A stretch of DNA of 18,359 nt from CAZEQD01 sp964514305 (GTDB taxonomy: Bacteria > Acidobacteriota > Aminicenantia > Aminicenantales > Aminicenantaceae): positions 1 through 18,359 of the forward strand of contig CAZEQD010000041.1 of NCBI GenBank assembly GCA_964514305.1. Direction: 5' to 3'. Shown piece by piece: positions 7,389 through 15,891 of this stretch (position 1 is the first letter of the stretch; every line of letters begins with the position of its first letter). Made by a program: the position numbers and the translations under genes. The notes below the pieces were generated by a model, which was not told the DNA's origin, made no database searches, and saw only the letters and a program-made list of their open reading frames with translations.

Positions 7389-7456
7389 GGGAAAAGAAAT
7401 TGTTAGGGCATATTGTATCTTAAAAGAGTGCAGATTTTCAAAGAAAAATAAGAGTT

Positions 7457-7477
7457 GGCAGCGATTTTCATCCATCC
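7457..7477. repeat. Single arm of an intergenic repeat shared with 15721-15794
   Basis: The 21 bases starting GGCAGCGATTTTC match the reverse complement of 15774-15794 at 19 of 21 positions. It lies in the 219-bp divergent region between the OPT gene and mreB and is followed by a T-rich run. No second arm is seen here, so this is either a remnant of the inverted-repeat element or a shared binding site. Confidence 0.5.
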
Positions 7478-7538
7478 TTTTTTTTATTTGCCTGGAATAG
7501 GAAATTATGTTAAATAAAATATATAGGAAAAAAAAGAG

Positions 7539-8570
7539 ATGAGTTTTTGGCGCTGGATTAAAGAAAATCTTTTTTGTGACTTAGCTATAGATTTGGGGAC
7601 AGCTAACACGCTTGTCTATTTAAAAGGAAAAGGAATAATTGTTCAAGAACCCTCTATTGTAGTTGTCAACAGACAAAACGGTAAGGTAGAAGCAGTGGGT
7701 CGTCGAGCTAAGGACATGTTGGGCAAGACGCCGAGCAATGTTTTAGCTATAAAACCTATGCGAGATGGAGTCATAGCTGATTTTGAGATTACCGAGAAGA
7801 TGCTCGATTTTTTCATCAAAAAATCCACCAATAACCGCAGTTTTCTGATTAGACCAAGAATAGTCATCGGTATTCCCACTGGCATTACTCAAGTAGAGAG
7901 AAGAGCAGTCAAGGATGTGGCCATGAGAGCCAAAGCCTCTGAAGTTTATTTGGTCGAACAACCCATGTCGGCCTCTGTAGGAGCTGAACTTCCTATCTCT
8001 GAACCTACCGGAAACATGATTGTTGATATCGGAGGAGGGACGACTGATATTGCTGTTATTTCCCTCAATGGAATTGTTTTTAATCATTCCATTCGAATCG
8101 CTGGCAATGAGATGGATGAATCTATTATCCAGTACATTAAGAAAAAATATAATTTACTGATAGGCGAGAAGACAGCTGAACAGGTAAAGATGCATATCGG
8201 ATCTGCTTACCCACTTGATGAGCCTATGACTATGGAAATTAAGGGGAGAGACTTAAAAGAAGGCATTCCTAAAACCATTGTTGTCGATGACCAGGAAATA
8301 AGAGGAGCCCTTGAGGATGTAGTAGCCTCTATAATTAATGCGGTTAGAATTGCTCTGGAGAAAACCCCACCTGAACTTTCAGCTGATATAATTGATAAAG
8401 GAATTGTTCTAACTGGAGGAGGGGCTCTGCTTAAAAATATAGATAGAAGAATAAGGGAAGAGACCCAGCTTCCTGTTTTCATAAGTGATGATCCTCTAAC
8501 CACTGTGGTCATCGGAGCCGGAAAGATGCTCGATGATTTGGATCTTTTGAAAAAGATATCTCTTATATAA
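7539..8570 (+). CDS. mreB: Rod-shape determining actin homologue MreB
   Basis: Bacterial actin that forms membrane-bound filaments steering side-wall synthesis by the RodA-PBP2 machine. It has 343 residues, standard length. The phosphate-1 loop is DLGTANTL (about 18-25), phosphate-2 is DIGGGTTDIAV (about 163-173), and the adenosine motif is GIVLTGGGALL. The N-terminal MSFWRWIKENLF is an amphipathic membrane-binding stretch. Unusually, the catalytic segment normally written EEPMAAAIG reads EQPMSASVG: Gln141 occupies the place of the water-positioning Glu (Caulobacter Glu140), matching actin's Gln137. Thr168, the partner residue (Caulobacter Thr167), is kept. ATG at 7539 follows a GGA/GAG-containing purine run. 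It is the first gene of the mreBCD-mrdA-rodA cluster. Confidence 0.98.
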   Translation: MSFWRWIKENLFCDLAIDLGTANTLVYLKGKGIIVQEPSIVVVNRQNGKVEAVGRRAKDMLGKTPSNVLAIKPMRDGVIADFEITEKMLDFFIKKSTNNRSFLIRPRIVIGIPTGITQVERRAVKDVAMRAKASEVYLVEQPMSASVGAELPISEPTGNMIVDIGGGTTDIAVISLNGIVFNHSIRIAGNEMDESIIQYIKKKYNLLIGEKTAEQVKMHIGSAYPLDEPMTMEIKGRDLKEGIPKTIVVDDQEIRGALEDVVASIINAVRIALEKTPPELSADIIDKGIVLTGGGALLKNIDRRIREETQLPVFISDDPLTTVVIGAGKMLDDLDLLKKISLI

Positions 8571-8584
8571 CCGACTGAATTCAT

Positions 8585-9421
8585 ATGTCCCTTTTCCAGA
8601 AAGAAAAAAAAGGCTTAGTAATTCTTGTCGCTTTAATTTTCTTTCAATTAGTTTTAATTTCCATTCAAGTTCCTCTCGAGGGTGAAAATTATTTTAAGAA
8701 ATTCATATTTTTGGTGTTTTCTCCCCTGGAAGATGGCTTTGTTTATGTCTTTGATCAAATTGGTAATTTTTGGAAAAATTATTTTTATCTTAGAAATGTT
8801 GTGGATCAAAACAAAACCTTGGAAAGGGAAATGTTTTTTCTTAGACAGGAAAATAATATCCTTCGCCATGCCCTTGAGGAATATAAAAATAAGAAAGAAA
8901 TTGAGAATAGAGTTTCTAAGATTAAAGAAAATATTATTGTGGCTAGAGTTGTTGGTTTAGATGCTAGCCGCTTTTATAAATCAATTATTATCAATAAGGG
9001 TCGTCATCACGGCCTAAAAAAAGACATGGTTGTAGTGGATAAATTAGGCAATTTGGTGGGGAGAGTGGTGGAGCCGATTAGTTTTCGAGAATCAACAGTT
9101 CAGCTAATAACGGACACTGCTAGTGGAGTAGGAGTAATTTCTCAAAGGAAAAAAATTCCAGGGACACTAAGCGGAGATGGCCAAGGAAGATGCCTATTAA
9201 AATATATTATTTCTTCTGAAAGATTTGATATTGTTCCAGGAGAAATGCTTATTACCTCTGGCTATGATGGAATCTTTCCCAGGGGGCTTCGAGTTGGAAA
9301 CATTATCTCGGTTACGACTACAACTTCCCTTTTTAAAAAAATAAAAGTCCATCCTTTTTTCGATTTTTCAGATCTTGCTCAGGTGGCAGTCTTTCTAGCT
9401 AATCCGGCTGAAGTACTTTAG
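8585..9421 (+). CDS. mreC: Rod-shape determining protein MreC
   Basis: Periplasmic scaffold that binds PBP2 and switches on the elongasome. It has 278 residues: short cytoplasmic tail, one membrane segment (about 10-28, GLVILVALIFFQLVLISIQ), a coiled coil (about 65-105, where RNVVDQNKTLEREMFFLRQE begins), then the paired beta-barrel domains. The characteristic ARVVGLDASRFYKSIIINKG and LITDTASGVGV are present, as is GEMLITSGYDGIFPRGLRVG. The start ATG at 8585 lies 14 nt after mreB; no strong Shine-Dalgarno is visible, so translation may depend on mreB. There is no sign of truncation. Confidence 0.96.
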   Translation: MSLFQKEKKGLVILVALIFFQLVLISIQVPLEGENYFKKFIFLVFSPLEDGFVYVFDQIGNFWKNYFYLRNVVDQNKTLEREMFFLRQENNILRHALEEYKNKKEIENRVSKIKENIIVARVVGLDASRFYKSIIINKGRHHGLKKDMVVVDKLGNLVGRVVEPISFRESTVQLITDTASGVGVISQRKKIPGTLSGDGQGRCLLKYIISSERFDIVPGEMLITSGYDGIFPRGLRVGNIISVTTTTSLFKKIKVHPFFDFSDLAQVAVFLANPAEVL

Positions 9422-9432
9422 GTGATTTTTGG

Positions 9433-9912
9433 ATGAAAGATTTTTTTGAAATTTTAATAGCCATTATTCTTACTTTTTTAGTGTACACAGTCCTAAAATT
9501 TATATCAGTGTCCGTTGTTCAGTTATTTAATATTTTTAGTTTGGTTGTGATTTATTTTGCTCTGACTAAAGGTGAAACAGTTGGGGCTTCATTGGGGGCT
9601 GGCTGCGGTCTTATCCAGGATGCTTTATCATTAGGAGTTTTTGGCTTGGCTGGAATTTCTAAGACTATAATAGGCTTTGCTGCTGGATATATTTCAAAGA
9701 GAATAAATGTCATGCCTGTAATTCGTAATTTTATTTTTATTCTCATCTTGCTCAGTATAGACTTTATTCTATGGAGCTTTCTCTCGTCACTTATTTTTTC
9801 TGAAAAATTTATGGTTGGTCACAATCTTCAATTTTTACAGCCATTATTAACAGCCCTCCTTGGAGCTTTCATCTTTTTTATTTTGCGGCGTTTCCATAAA
9901 TTCCCTTCTTAG
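9433..9912 (+). CDS. mreD: Rod-shape determining membrane protein MreD
   Basis: Inner-membrane component of the elongasome that works with MreC. The 159-residue protein is nearly all hydrophobic, with about five membrane segments. The hallmark segment near 55-75 (KGETVGASLGAGCGLIQDAL) followed by GVFGLAGISKTIIGF is the conserved MreD core. ATG at 9433 is preceded by AGGTGA with good spacing, 11 nt after the mreC stop. MreD is poorly conserved, but the gene order and this core motif make the assignment safe. Confidence 0.93.
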   Translation: MKDFFEILIAIILTFLVYTVLKFISVSVVQLFNIFSLVVIYFALTKGETVGASLGAGCGLIQDALSLGVFGLAGISKTIIGFAAGYISKRINVMPVIRNFIFILILLSIDFILWSFLSSLIFSEKFMVGHNLQFLQPLLTALLGAFIFFILRRFHKFPS

Positions 9913-9919
9913 GTTTGAG

Positions 9920-11734
9920 ATGAGAAGAGATGAGATTTATGAAGAAATTTCCCTTATCCAGAAGAGGGGCATGATAGTTTATGTCCTCGTGGAAATAATG
10001 TTTGTCTTTTTAATTTTAGCCTTCTGGAAGATACAAATTCTTGATTATAGAAAATACTGGCAGCTAGCTGAATCTAATAGAACTAGAGAGTCGTTTATTC
10101 CTTCACCCAGAGGATTAATTTTAGATAGGAATGGAGTTATCTTAGCTGATAACAAAGCTTCTTTTAGAGTCTCTGTTATCCGGAAAAACTCTCTTAATTT
10201 AGATGAATCTTATCAGCGAATCGCCAATCTCTTGAATCTTGATAAAGAAATTGTTCAAGAAAGAATAAAAAAATATGAAATCTTCCCTCGTTTTAGATCT
10301 ATTGTTGTTAAAGATAATTTATCTCTCCAAGAAGTCTCTCGAATAGAAGCAAGAAAGCTAGAAAGGCCAGAATTGTTGCTCCAGACAGAACCCAAAAGGA
10401 TATATCCTTTTGGAAAATTTGCTGCTCATATTTTAGGTTATATGCAAGAAATTTCTCCCACAGAGTTAAAAAGTGGGCGTTATCCCCAACACCAGCTAGG
10501 CGATCTTGTTGGTAAAACAGGAATAGAAAAACAATATGATAATCTCCTCCAAGGAACGGATGGAAAGATTGTAGAAATAGTCGATAGTCTGGGAAGAAAA
10601 AAGGGAGAACTATCAAGGAAGGAGCCTAGGCAAGGTCAGAGTTTGAAATTAACTCTGGATTTTGATCTCCAACAAAAAGCAGAAGAGCTGTTAGAAGGAA
10701 GGGAAGGAGCTATTGTCGTTCTTAATCCCAAAGATGGAGAAATATTAGCTTTAGCCAGCTATCCTGAATTTGATCCTAATAAATTCATCAACCGATTCTC
10801 TTCAGAAGAATGGCAGAATTTAGTAAAAAGTCCTGAGTTTCCCTTGGAAAATCGAGCCATCAGAGGTCTTTATGCTCCTGGCTCAATATTCAAGTTGACA
10901 ATGGCCTTAGCTGCTCTGGATTTAGGTCTAATTACTGATAGAACCTCTTATTTTTGCAGCGGTCAGATTAGAATATATGGACATCCATTTTCCTGTTGGT
11001 TTAAACCAGGCCATGGATTTGTCAACCTTTACAGTGCTATCCAGCACTCTTGTAATATCTATTTTTATCAGCTAGGGAAAAAATTAGGGATAGAAGAAAT
11101 TTATAAATATGCTTGTTTGCTGGGTTTCGGAGCCAGAACAGGAATTGACCTGCCAGGGGAAAAAAAGGGCTTAGTCCCTAATCCTGCGTGGAAAAAGAAA
11201 GTTAAAAAAGCTCCTTGGTATCCTGGAGAGACTATTTCCGTAGCCATTGGTCAAGGGCCAATATTGGTCACTCCTCTCCAGGTGGCTTCACAAACGGCCT
11301 TAATTGCCAACCGCGGCCTAAAAATCACACCCCATCTTTTAAGATCTGAAATAGATACTGTCAGCAAAAAGCAAATAAAAGAATATTCTGCCCGAGAAGA
11401 TAAAATTCCAATAAAACGACAGATTTTTGATAAAGTTATAAAAGGAATGTGGAAAGTGGTGAATGAAGAAGGGACAGCCCGAGCCGCCAAAATAGCTGGC
11501 TTTAACATCTGCGGTAAAACTGGATCTACCCAACTAGTTAGTAGTGTCCAAGGGGGAGAGAGACCACCGTTAGCTCCCCAGATAAAGACTCACTCCTGGT
11601 TCACTGGTTTTGCACCCCGTGATAATCCAGCTATAGTTGTTACTGTCTTGGTTGAATATGGAGGCCTTGGAGGGGCTACAGCTGCACCTTTAGCCAGAGA
11701 ATTATTTAAGCTCTTTAGGAAAAAATATGATTGA
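9920..11734 (+). CDS. mrdA: Penicillin-binding protein 2 (elongation transpeptidase)
   Basis: Class B PBP that crosslinks side-wall peptidoglycan with RodA. It has 604 residues from the ATG at 9920, which follows AGG and lies 7 nt after mreD. An in-frame ATG at 9860 would overlap mreD by 53 nt and add residues unlike the family. One N-terminal membrane anchor (about 18-38) is followed by the pedestal domain with RESFIPSPRGLILDRNG. The transpeptidase domain follows, with nucleophile Ser322 in SIFK, SCN at 377-379 and KTG at 533-535. All three catalytic motifs are intact. A GKTGIEKQYD segment typical of PBP2 precedes the catalytic domain. It overlaps rodA by 8 nt, so the enzyme pair is translationally coupled. 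Confidence 0.97.
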   Translation: MRRDEIYEEISLIQKRGMIVYVLVEIMFVFLILAFWKIQILDYRKYWQLAESNRTRESFIPSPRGLILDRNGVILADNKASFRVSVIRKNSLNLDESYQRIANLLNLDKEIVQERIKKYEIFPRFRSIVVKDNLSLQEVSRIEARKLERPELLLQTEPKRIYPFGKFAAHILGYMQEISPTELKSGRYPQHQLGDLVGKTGIEKQYDNLLQGTDGKIVEIVDSLGRKKGELSRKEPRQGQSLKLTLDFDLQQKAEELLEGREGAIVVLNPKDGEILALASYPEFDPNKFINRFSSEEWQNLVKSPEFPLENRAIRGLYAPGSIFKLTMALAALDLGLITDRTSYFCSGQIRIYGHPFSCWFKPGHGFVNLYSAIQHSCNIYFYQLGKKLGIEEIYKYACLLGFGARTGIDLPGEKKGLVPNPAWKKKVKKAPWYPGETISVAIGQGPILVTPLQVASQTALIANRGLKITPHLLRSEIDTVSKKQIKEYSAREDKIPIKRQIFDKVIKGMWKVVNEEGTARAAKIAGFNICGKTGSTQLVSSVQGGERPPLAPQIKTHSWFTGFAPRDNPAIVVTVLVEYGGLGGATAAPLARELFKLFRKKYD

Positions 11735-12818
11735 CAGGCGTCAAATAAAAAATATTGATTGGATTCTAATAGTATTTTTACTTTTGAATTCTTTTTTGGG
11801 AGTACTGATCATTTATAGCGGTTCTCATTATTTGCCAGGCAATTATTATCTACGACAGATCGTCTGGATTTTAATAAGTTTTGGAGCCTTAATTTTTTTT
11901 ATGAGTATAGATTATAAATTTTTAGTAACCTTTTCTTTTTATTTTTATCTGATATTTACTTTTTTATTGGGATGGATTTTGTTTTTTGGCAAGACGGTTG
12001 CAGGGGCTAAGAGCTGGATTAGTTTATATTTTATTCAATTCCAGCCTTCAGAGCTGATTAAGATTGTCCTTATTTTAGTCTTAGCTGCAGTCTTTGCTGA
12101 GTATAGAAGACCTTTTCTTAGTTGGCGTAAATTTTTTCTTAGTTCTGCCCTTGTGGTTTTGCCTGCGTTGCTAGTTTGCTTACAACCTGATTTAGGCACA
12201 GCCTTAAGTTATCTGCCAATTCTAGCAGCTGCTTTGATCTTAGCCGGGATAGATAAAAAGATTTTAATTTTTTTGCTCATTTTGATTTTATTATTAGGCG
12301 GGATAGGCTGGAACTCAATTCTTAAGGATTATCAGAAAGAAAGATTAAAAGTCCTCCTTTCTCCAAGTCATGACCCCTTAGGAGCAGGCTATCATATTCA
12401 ACAGTCAAAGATTGCTGTCGGTTCAGGGGGGTTTATGGGGAAAGGATATAAAAAAGGAAGCCAAAGTCAGCTTCGGTTTTTACCCGCTAGACATACGGAT
12501 TTTATCTTTTCGGTCATAGGTGAAGAATTTGGATTTTTAGGAATAGTGGCCGCTTTGTTGAGCTATTTTCTGCTATTATCAAGGATCTTTCTTTCTATAA
12601 AAATTTCAAGAGATAGAATGGGGGTTTATTTGGTCTTTATGGTCGGCATGATGATTGCCTACCAATTTTTTATTAATGTGTTGATGATTATTGGCCTCTT
12701 TCCCATAACAGGCATTCCTCTGCCGTTGCTCAGTTACGGAGGATCTTCGCTTCTTACTACCTATTTGGGTATTTCTCTCGTTTTAAATGTGCGAATGAGA
12801 AGATTTGCTAATGTTTAA
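11727..12818 (+). CDS. rodA: Peptidoglycan glycosyltransferase RodA
   Basis: SEDS-family polymerase that joins lipid II into glycan chains for side-wall growth, paired with PBP2. It has 363 residues and about ten membrane helices. SEDS signatures are present: GAKSWISL and FQPSEL near 93-110, QPDLGTAL with the catalytic Asp155, RFLPARHTDFIFSVIGEEFG, and the C-terminal GIPLPLLSYGGSSLLTTYLG. ATG at 11727 has AGGA six nt upstream and overlaps mrdA by 8 nt. It is the last gene of the elongasome cluster, with 296 bp without a gene following. Confidence 0.97.
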   Translation: MIDRRQIKNIDWILIVFLLLNSFLGVLIIYSGSHYLPGNYYLRQIVWILISFGALIFFMSIDYKFLVTFSFYFYLIFTFLLGWILFFGKTVAGAKSWISLYFIQFQPSELIKIVLILVLAAVFAEYRRPFLSWRKFFLSSALVVLPALLVCLQPDLGTALSYLPILAAALILAGIDKKILIFLLILILLLGGIGWNSILKDYQKERLKVLLSPSHDPLGAGYHIQQSKIAVGSGGFMGKGYKKGSQSQLRFLPARHTDFIFSVIGEEFGFLGIVAALLSYFLLLSRIFLSIKISRDRMGVYLVFMVGMMIAYQFFINVLMIIGLFPITGIPLPLLSYGGSSLLTTYLGISLVLNVRMRRFANV

Positions 12819-13114
12819 AAAAGCATAGCTTAGATATAATATTTAATTAATGAAAATTTCATTTTTCTAACTCTTTGCTATTCACTCCTTAATTATTAAC
12901 GGTTCGCTGGGGACAGCCGATCGTACAGAGATGTTAACGGTCCATTGAGGAGAATGGATCCTTCCTCCTTCTTACCTTAAAATTTAAACCTTAATCTATT
13001 TACATCTTACGTTTCACAATTTACATCTTACGATTCTTACCTTAAACTTTAAACCATAAACTCTATTCATCTTGCTTTAAGGAGAAAAAAGAAGTAAAAA
13101 ATAGCAGAAATACG
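12819..13114. other. Gene-free spacer between rodA and the radical SAM gene
   Basis: 296 bp with no credible gene. From the left it holds an AT-only palindrome (AATGAAAATTTCATT, 12849-12863) that could be a weak transcript end for rodA. Next come two imperfect copies of TTAACGGT-type sequence near 12897 and 12934, and a hairpin at 12939-12961 (GGTCCATT, 6-nt loop, AATGGATCC with one bulge). Degenerate direct repeats fill 12969-13073. AAGGAG at 13079-13084 lies about 30 nt before the next start, too far for a normal ribosome site. I see no convincing promoter. Confidence 0.5.
12969..13073. repeat. Nested direct repeats in the rodA downstream spacer
   Basis: A sequence beginning TTCTTACCTTAAA occurs at 12969 and again at 13034, a 65-bp period with similarity over about 42 bp. 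Inside it, the exact 13-mer TTTACATCTTACG occurs at 12999-13011 and 13020-13032, a 21-bp period. The tract is pyrimidine-rich and looks like degenerate short-unit repeats that expand by slippage. Confidence 0.7.
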
Positions 13115-15694
13115 ATGAATATAAATAAATTAGAAGAGATTTTAAGAGAGGTTGAAAAACCAGGTCGCTATATAGGGGGAGAATGGAATGAAATAAAAAA
13201 GGACCCTGCCCAAGTCAAGCTAAAAATTGCCCTTGTTTTTCCTGATATTTATGAAATTGGCATGTCCTATTTAGGTCAGAAAATCCTCTATCATCTTCTT
13301 AACCAACATCCTTTCTTTTTGGCTGAAAGAGTTTTTGCTCCTTGGTTTGATTTTGCCCAGCAATTGAGGGTAAAAAATATTCCTCTCTATTCACTTGAGA
13401 ATAAAATTCCACTTGGGAACTTTGATTTAATCGGCTTCTCTCTGCTTTATGAGCTTAATTATACCAATATTTTATCCATTCTTGATCTAGGCCATATCCC
13501 TCTTTTTTCCAAGGAAAGAGGGCTTAACTATCCTTTGGTTATAGCTGGTGGACCAGCTGCTTTTAATCCTGAACCAATAGCAGATGTTTTTGATTTGTTT
13601 CTTATAGGAGATGGAGAGGAAGCTTTTCTCGAGATTGCCGAAAAGTTCGAAAAGCTAAAAAAAGAAGTAAAAGATAAAATGTCTCTTCTCAAAGAAATGG
13701 CCTCTATTAAAGGAGTATATGTTCCCTGTTTATATTCTCCCTATCAACCTTCTGATTCTTTTTTACTTGCAGTTAAAACTAAGGGGAAAGCTCTTCCTAA
13801 AATCAAAAAAAGGATTGTTTCTTCCTTTTCAAAATCTCCTTTTCCAGAAAGAATTATTGTTCCCAACTTAAAGGTAATCTTTGATCGGGTGGCTGTTGAG
13901 GTAGAAAGGGGATGTCCCCAAAAGTGCAGATTTTGTCAGGCTTCAACTATCTATTTTCCTCCTCGAGAGCGGAGTCCTAAAAATGTCATCTCCAGTCTTT
14001 TAAACAGCCTCCAGTTAACAGGTTATGAAGATGCTTCTCTAACTTCTCTTTCAGTAGGGGATTATCCATTTCTTGAGAAAGTGGTTAAGGTGTTAATGGA
14101 GTGCTTAGAAAGGGAAAAAATTTCTCTTTCTTTATCTTCACTCCGGCCAATGTGTCTTTCTTCAGAAATTTCTCAAAGTATAGTTAAAGTGCGAAAGACC
14201 GGCTTTACTGTTGTGCCTGAAGCAGGGACCGAAAGGTTGAGGACAGTTATTAATAAAAGGCTTGACGATAATGAGATTTGGGAAGCAGCCAAAATTACCT
14301 TCTCTTCAGGCTGGAAATTGTTGAAATTGTATTTTATGGTAGGGCTGCCCACTGAAGAAGAGGAAGATTTAAAGGGAATAGTAAAAATTGTCAAAGAGAT
14401 TATAAAAATTGGCTATCAAATATTAAAATCTGCGCCTCAAATTAATCTCAGTATAGCCTCTTTTATCCCTAAACCTCATACTCCATTTCAATGGTTGAAA
14501 ATGGAAGATGAGAAGAATTTAAGAGAAAAACACCGGTACATAAAGCTACAGCTTCGAAAATATCCTTTTGTTAGATTCAAAGAACATTCTATCAATAGTT
14601 CAATTTTGGAAGCTGTTTTTTCCAGAGGAGATAGGCGCTTAAACCAAGTTTTATATCAGGCCTGGAAACAAGGTGCTGGATTTGATAGTTGGAAAGATTG
14701 CTTTAGATTCCAGACCTGGACTAAAGCCTTTGCTCTGGAAGAACTTGATTATCATCTTTATCTTCAAGCCTTAGATCAGGATCAAATTCTTCCCTGGGAC
14801 CATATTGATCCTGGAATAAAAAAATCTTGGTTATGGCGAGAGTTGCAAGAAGCCTTAAAAGGGAAGGCAACCGATCCTTGCCTCAAAAGATCATGTAGGG
14901 AGTGTCAAGGCTGTTCATATCCTTTCTACTGGAAGAAAACAAGACCAAAAGAAGTTGATATTCAGCCCCAAATTTATTCTTATTTTGGCCAAGAAACAAG
15001 AAAAATTATTGGTTATAGAGTTTATTATGAGAAAAAAGAGATGGCCAGGTTTTTATCCCATCGGGATTTAATTAATATTCTCCAGAGAAGCCTTCGTCGG
15101 GCCCGGATACAATTTATTCATTCTAAAGGATTCCATCCAAAAATGGCCGTTTCTTATCTTCCGGCTCTTCCTTTAGGAATGGCTGGAAAGGAGGAGGTTT
15201 TTGAATTTAAATCAAATCATAATATGGCAGCTGCTGGTTTTCTGAAGCAAGTCAATAATGTTCTGCCTTCAGGCATAAAATTTTTGAAAATTGAAAGAGT
15301 TAAGGAATCTGAACCTTCTTTATCAAAACAAATAGAAGGCTTCGTTTATTCACTCGATTTAAATAATAAAGAAATAAAGAAAGCAATTCAGAAGCTCGAA
15401 AAACAGGGATTTGATTCATGGCCCCAGAAATTGGAATTTCTAAGGCAGTTGCTTAAAGAATTTTTGCAAAAATCAAATAGGGCTCTTTTATCAAAGGTAA
15501 GTCTTGATTTCCAAAAAAACAAGCTATTTCTACGACTTCCTTATTCTGCTCAGCCAGGACTAAGGCCTCAAGAGATCTTGGCTAATGTTTTAGATATCAA
15601 GAATTCTGTATTTTTTATGACTAGAGAAAAAGTATTATTCAAGAAAGAAAGTGTGGCCAAGAATTGTAAGTATTACCAAAATAGTAATGAATGA
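13115..15694 (+). CDS. Radical SAM protein fused to DUF2344 (TIGR03960-TIGR03936 fusion)
   Basis: An 859-residue protein of unknown reaction. The N-terminal part (about 35-190) is a B12-binding-like Rossmann domain (KIALVFPDIYEIGMSYLG, GDGEEAF). The radical SAM core follows, with the iron-sulfur ligands Cys267, Cys271 and Cys274 (CPQKCRFC) and a VPEAGTERLRTVINK strand. A C-terminal DUF2344 domain starts near 633 (GYRVYYEKKEMARFLSHRDL). A Cys cluster between the two (CLKRSCRECQGC) may bind a further metal. Many bacteria encode the two halves as one gene or as neighbours, usually beside rng-rplU-rpmA and downstream of mre/rod genes, suggesting an RNA- or ribosome-related role; that is inference. 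ATG at 13115 gives the family N-terminus but lacks a nearby ribosome site. Confidence 0.93.
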   Translation: MNINKLEEILREVEKPGRYIGGEWNEIKKDPAQVKLKIALVFPDIYEIGMSYLGQKILYHLLNQHPFFLAERVFAPWFDFAQQLRVKNIPLYSLENKIPLGNFDLIGFSLLYELNYTNILSILDLGHIPLFSKERGLNYPLVIAGGPAAFNPEPIADVFDLFLIGDGEEAFLEIAEKFEKLKKEVKDKMSLLKEMASIKGVYVPCLYSPYQPSDSFLLAVKTKGKALPKIKKRIVSSFSKSPFPERIIVPNLKVIFDRVAVEVERGCPQKCRFCQASTIYFPPRERSPKNVISSLLNSLQLTGYEDASLTSLSVGDYPFLEKVVKVLMECLEREKISLSLSSLRPMCLSSEISQSIVKVRKTGFTVVPEAGTERLRTVINKRLDDNEIWEAAKITFSSGWKLLKLYFMVGLPTEEEEDLKGIVKIVKEIIKIGYQILKSAPQINLSIASFIPKPHTPFQWLKMEDEKNLREKHRYIKLQLRKYPFVRFKEHSINSSILEAVFSRGDRRLNQVLYQAWKQGAGFDSWKDCFRFQTWTKAFALEELDYHLYLQALDQDQILPWDHIDPGIKKSWLWRELQEALKGKATDPCLKRSCRECQGCSYPFYWKKTRPKEVDIQPQIYSYFGQETRKIIGYRVYYEKKEMARFLSHRDLINILQRSLRRARIQFIHSKGFHPKMAVSYLPALPLGMAGKEEVFEFKSNHNMAAAGFLKQVNNVLPSGIKFLKIERVKESEPSLSKQIEGFVYSLDLNNKEIKKAIQKLEKQGFDSWPQKLEFLRQLLKEFLQKSNRALLSKVSLDFQKNKLFLRLPYSAQPGLRPQEILANVLDIKNSVFFMTREKVLFKKESVAKNCKYYQNSNE

Positions 15695-15720
15695 AATTCC
15701 TCATAAAGAAATGAAATTTA

Positions 15721-15794
15721 GCGGCGATTTGTTTCCATCCTCGCCAAGACCTCCAACCCACCACTATAGATTTGAATGGAGGAAAATCGCTGCC
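15721..15794. repeat. 74-bp imperfect inverted-repeat element
   Basis: The left arm (15721-15742, starting GCGGCGATTTG) and the right arm (15774-15794, ending AAAATCGCTGCC) match as inverted repeats at about 15 of 21 positions, with a roughly 30-nt pyrimidine-rich middle. The right arm recurs at 7457-7477 in the other orientation. It lies between the radical SAM gene and the acyl-CoA dehydrogenase promoter. There is no T-tract, so it is probably a small mobile or REP-like repeat and not a terminator. Confidence 0.55.
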
Positions 15795-15862
15795 TATAAA
15801 TATGCGCTTCTTCATTGTTAGTTATTACGGTTTTGGAAATGGTTGCCTAAGAATTTTTAAAA

Positions 15863-15891
15863 TTGACATCCATTATGAAATTGAGTATAAA
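15863..15891 (+). promoter_or_regulatory. Strong sigma70-like promoter of the acyl-CoA dehydrogenase gene
   Basis: A perfect TTGACA (15863-15868), a 17-bp spacer and TATAAA (15886-15891, 5 of 6). Transcription would begin near 15898, leaving a leader of about 42 nt. This is the best promoter in the window. Confidence 0.7.

Noticed and set aside
9860..9919. Upstream in-frame ATG giving a 624-residue PBP2.
   Set aside because: It would overlap mreD by 53 nt, has no ribosome site and adds residues unlike PBP2 N-termini. ATG at 9920 fits the spacing and the family.
12849..12863. AATGAAAATTTCATT followed by T-rich sequence as an intrinsic terminator of rodA.
   Set aside because: The stem is AT-only with almost no loop, and the T run is short. 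At best weak.
12969..13073. Direct repeats considered as a CRISPR array.
   Set aside because: Repeats are degenerate, unevenly spaced and AT-rich, with no spacer-repeat structure and no cas genes.
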